From the NCBI GenBank assembly GCA_900549885.1, contig URQA01000120.1, positions 1 to 7,516 of the forward strand: a DNA stretch of 7,516 bases, read 5' to 3'. The translations under genes and the position numbers were made by a program. The notes below the pieces were generated by a model. The model made no database searches. It saw only the letters and a list, made by a program, of their open reading frames with translations, and was not told the origin of the DNA. The DNA is from an uncultured Eubacteriales bacterium (lineage in GTDB: Bacteria > Bacillota > Clostridia > Oscillospirales > Oscillospiraceae). Positions 5,097-7,516 of this stretch are shown piece after piece. Each line of letters begins with the position of its first letter. Position 1 is the first letter of the stretch.

Positions 5097-5939
5097 TCAC
5101 CGTTCCATCATATGCACATTGACATGAGGATAGGTCATCTCGATCCCTGTCTGATCAAAGGCTGGCTTAATACGGTCCATTAGATCGTAATAGACTGTCC
5201 AGTAATCCTCATTTTTACACCAGACCCGCACGACATACTCGATGGCGCTGTCTCCATAACGGTTGACATGAATCAACGGCTCCGGCTCGGACAAAATCAG
5301 AGGATGTTCCCCTACCAACCTGGCCAGCACCGCTTTTACTTGTTCCGTAGCGGCGTTATAGGAAGCGGAAACCTTTAATTCCACCCGGCGGCTTTCTTCA
5401 CTAGAATAGTTGAGAATATTCTGGGAGACAATCGTGCTATTGGGCAACTGAACCAGCTTATTGTCAACGCTGTTGAGCTTGGTGTAGAACATACCGATCT
5501 CCGCTACTGTGCCGGAACACCCCCCCGCCTCTACATAGTCTCCTACCTTAAACGGCTGTGATACCAGCAGCTGGAGCCCGCCTGCCACATTAGACAAGAA
5601 ATTCTGTACAGCCAGGGACAGGGCAAGGCCCGCTACAGACAGCACCGCTACCAGGGAGGTCACTGGAATGTCCAGACATCCCAGCACCACAATGACTCCT
5701 AAAAACAGCAGCAACCCTTTCAGCCCACCCCGAATCAGCTTTTTCAGTGTGCCGTCCAGGTGGATGCGGCGCAGGGTGCGGTCCACAAGCTTCAACAAAA
5801 TCTTGATGACCACCAGGCAGACCACAGCGGCAACCACAGCGGTAAACAGCTTTTCTACCGTAAAACCCGCCACCCCAAGCTGAAAAATTTTCGCCAGCGC
5901 GTCGGTGGACGGACCGGTACTCGACAGTGAAACCCTCAT
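5097..5939 (-). CDS. MscS-family small-conductance mechanosensitive ion channel
   Basis: A 280-residue inner-membrane channel that opens under membrane tension and releases solutes during osmotic downshock. Transmembrane helices are at about 31-50, 72-90 and 94-128. The pore-lining third helix carries the alternating Gly/Ala pattern SVAGLALSLAVQNFLSNVAG (101-120) and leads to QPFKVGDYVE (128-137), the start of the beta domain. Residues about 186-276 form the C-terminal alpha/beta vestibule. The size matches E. coli MscS (286 residues). I chose ATG 5937-5939 because AAGGAGAG (5944-5951) lies just upstream. The in-frame ATG at 6005 gives 22 extra residues but lies upstream of the predicted transcription start (its codon is next to the -10 box). 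The gene has its own promoter beyond the tuf terminator and probably leads a two-gene unit. A seven-base G run lies within it. Confidence 0.92.
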   Translation of the reverse strand: MRVSLSSTGPSTDALAKIFQLGVAGFTVEKLFTAVVAAVVCLVVIKILLKLVDRTLRRIHLDGTLKKLIRGGLKGLLLFLGVIVVLGCLDIPVTSLVAVLSVAGLALSLAVQNFLSNVAGGLQLLVSQPFKVGDYVEAGGCSGTVAEIGMFYTKLNSVDNKLVQLPNSTIVSQNILNYSSEESRRVELKVSASYNAATEQVKAVLARLVGEHPLILSEPEPLIHVNRYGDSAIEYVVRVWCKNEDYWTVYYDLMDRIKPAFDQTGIEMTYPHVNVHMMER

Positions 5940-5943
5940 ATTT

Positions 5944-5951
5944 CTCTCCTT
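5944..5951 (-). promoter_or_regulatory. Ribosome binding site that fixes the mscS-type start
   Basis: AAGGAGAG on the minus strand, 4 nt from ATG 5937-5939. It marks this ATG, and not the one at 6003-6005, as the start. Confidence 0.8.
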
Positions 5952-5995
5952 GTTCGCATGCCTTGTGGACAGGGTGCACAAATTTATTGAGTTTA

Positions 5996-6024
5996 ATTTT
6001 AGCATATTTTTGCCGTTCTGGCAA
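5996..6024 (-). promoter_or_regulatory. Sigma-A promoter of the mscS-type gene with a dyad over the -35 box
   Basis: On the minus strand TTGCCA (plus 6019-6024) and TAAAAT (plus 5996-6001) are 17 bp apart, each matching consensus at 5 of 6 positions. A TG one base upstream of the -10 makes it an extended -10 promoter. A perfect inverted repeat, TTGCC-N5-GGCAA (6010-6024), covers the -35 box and could be an operator. Transcription would begin near 5989, giving a leader of about 50 nt. Confidence 0.82.
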
Positions 6025-6051
6025 GAGCTACAGACTTCTGTCTCACGAAGT

Positions 6052-6088
6052 GGAAAAAGAAAATCCCCGCCGTCTGGCGGGGATTTTC
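6052..6088 (-). terminator. Strong intrinsic terminator of tuf
   Basis: A perfect 13-bp stem (plus 6059-6071 with 6076-6088; core ATCCCCGCC) and a 4-nt loop are followed on the minus strand by TTTTTCC. It begins 12 bp after the tuf stop codon. It separates the translation operon from the mscS-type unit, whose -35 box begins only 28 bp further on. Confidence 0.93.
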
Positions 6089-6100
6089 CAGTTACTCAAA

Positions 6101-7303
<1,203 letters not shown>

Positions 7304-7353
7304 TTTGAGTTTCCTCCTTATACTTCCACATAATAATTTGTTTTGGAACAGTC

Positions 7354-7366
7354 CCGCATTCTGCGG
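7354..7366 (-). other. Small hairpin in the tuf leader
   Basis: CCGCA-GAA-TGCGG on the minus strand, a perfect 5-bp stem with a 3-nt loop. It lies just downstream of the candidate tuf -10 box and is not followed by a T-run, so it is not a terminator. It may form a 5'-end structure or a processing site on fusA-tuf read-through RNA. Confidence 0.35.
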
Positions 7367-7368
7367 TT

Positions 7369-7397
7369 ATTTTATCGCATACCCAAGAAAAAAGCAA
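7369..7397 (-). promoter_or_regulatory. Candidate internal promoter for tuf
   Basis: On the minus strand TTGCTT (plus 7392-7397) and TAAAAT (plus 7369-7374) are 17 bp apart, matching consensus at 3/6 and 5/6. It lies inside the fusA-tuf gap and would give tuf a leader of about 59 nt. It would allow extra EF-Tu synthesis beyond transcription from upstream of fusA. Confidence 0.55.
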
Positions 7398-7429
7398 CAA
7401 CATTTTTCCGGTTCAAAAGGTCAGATTGC

Positions 7430-7516
7430 TCAGTCCTCATCCTTGCGGCCGCGCTGAGCAATGATCTTTTCGGCAATATTCTTGGGAATCTCCACATAGC
7501 TGTGGGGCTCCATGGA
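7430..7516 (-). CDS. fusA: Probable elongation factor G, C-terminal 28 residues (cut by window edge)
   Basis: The last 28 codons of a minus-strand gene ending in TGA at 7430-7432. The visible tail YVEIPKNIAEKIIAQRGRKD resembles the usual EF-G end, in which a VPxNxAEKII helix is followed by a short basic/acidic tail. EF-G is the GTPase that moves tRNAs and mRNA through the ribosome after peptide transfer. The position directly before tuf on the same strand matches the conserved rpsL-rpsG-fusA-tuf order. The fragment is too short to show any catalytic motif, so the call depends on the tail resemblance and context. Confidence 0.72.
   Translation of the reverse strand, partial: SMEPHSYVEIPKNIAEKIIAQRGRKDED

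Overview
The window looks like ordinary core chromosome from a mid-GC Clostridia (Firmicutes) bacterium, most likely an Oscillospiraceae/Ruminococcaceae-type gut anaerobe. The reasons are the strong AGGAGG-type ribosome binding sites, consensus sigma-A promoters, the EF-Tu sequence type, and the presence of a DUF4830-type protein and a TipAS-type MerR regulator. The taxonomic call is inference. No mobile element, CRISPR array, tRNA or rRNA was seen.

Layout, left to right. The left edge holds the first 123 codons of ftsE (minus strand; the ABC ATPase of the FtsEX divisome complex), driven by a textbook TTGACA-17-TATAAT promoter. About 220 bases with no supported gene follow, then a strong terminator ending a PucR/CdaR-family regulator gene (minus) that has its own promoter with an A/T-tract upstream. 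Next is an RsuA-family rRNA pseudouridine synthase (minus), transcribed away from a membrane-anchored DUF4830-type protein (plus). The DUF4830 gene ends in a hairpin terminator. It is followed by a MerR/TipAS regulator (plus) whose promoter has the long 19-bp spacer and dyad typical of MerR-controlled promoters. Two hairpins close that gene.

The right half is all minus strand. At the right edge is the last 28 codons of what is probably fusA (EF-G), followed by tuf (EF-Tu), which has a candidate promoter of its own and a very strong terminator. Immediately downstream a new promoter drives an MscS-type mechanosensitive channel gene, followed 74 bp later by an unrecognised six-helix membrane protein that is probably co-transcribed with it.

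The genes do not form one pathway. They are neighbouring transcription units: cell division, two orphan regulators, ribosome modification, translation elongation and osmotic/membrane functions. I did not find a convincing new system. The items most worth a second look are the self-regulating TipAS promoter, the dyad across the mscS -35 box, the unknown membrane protein paired with the MscS channel, and the DUF4830 protein divergent from rsuA.
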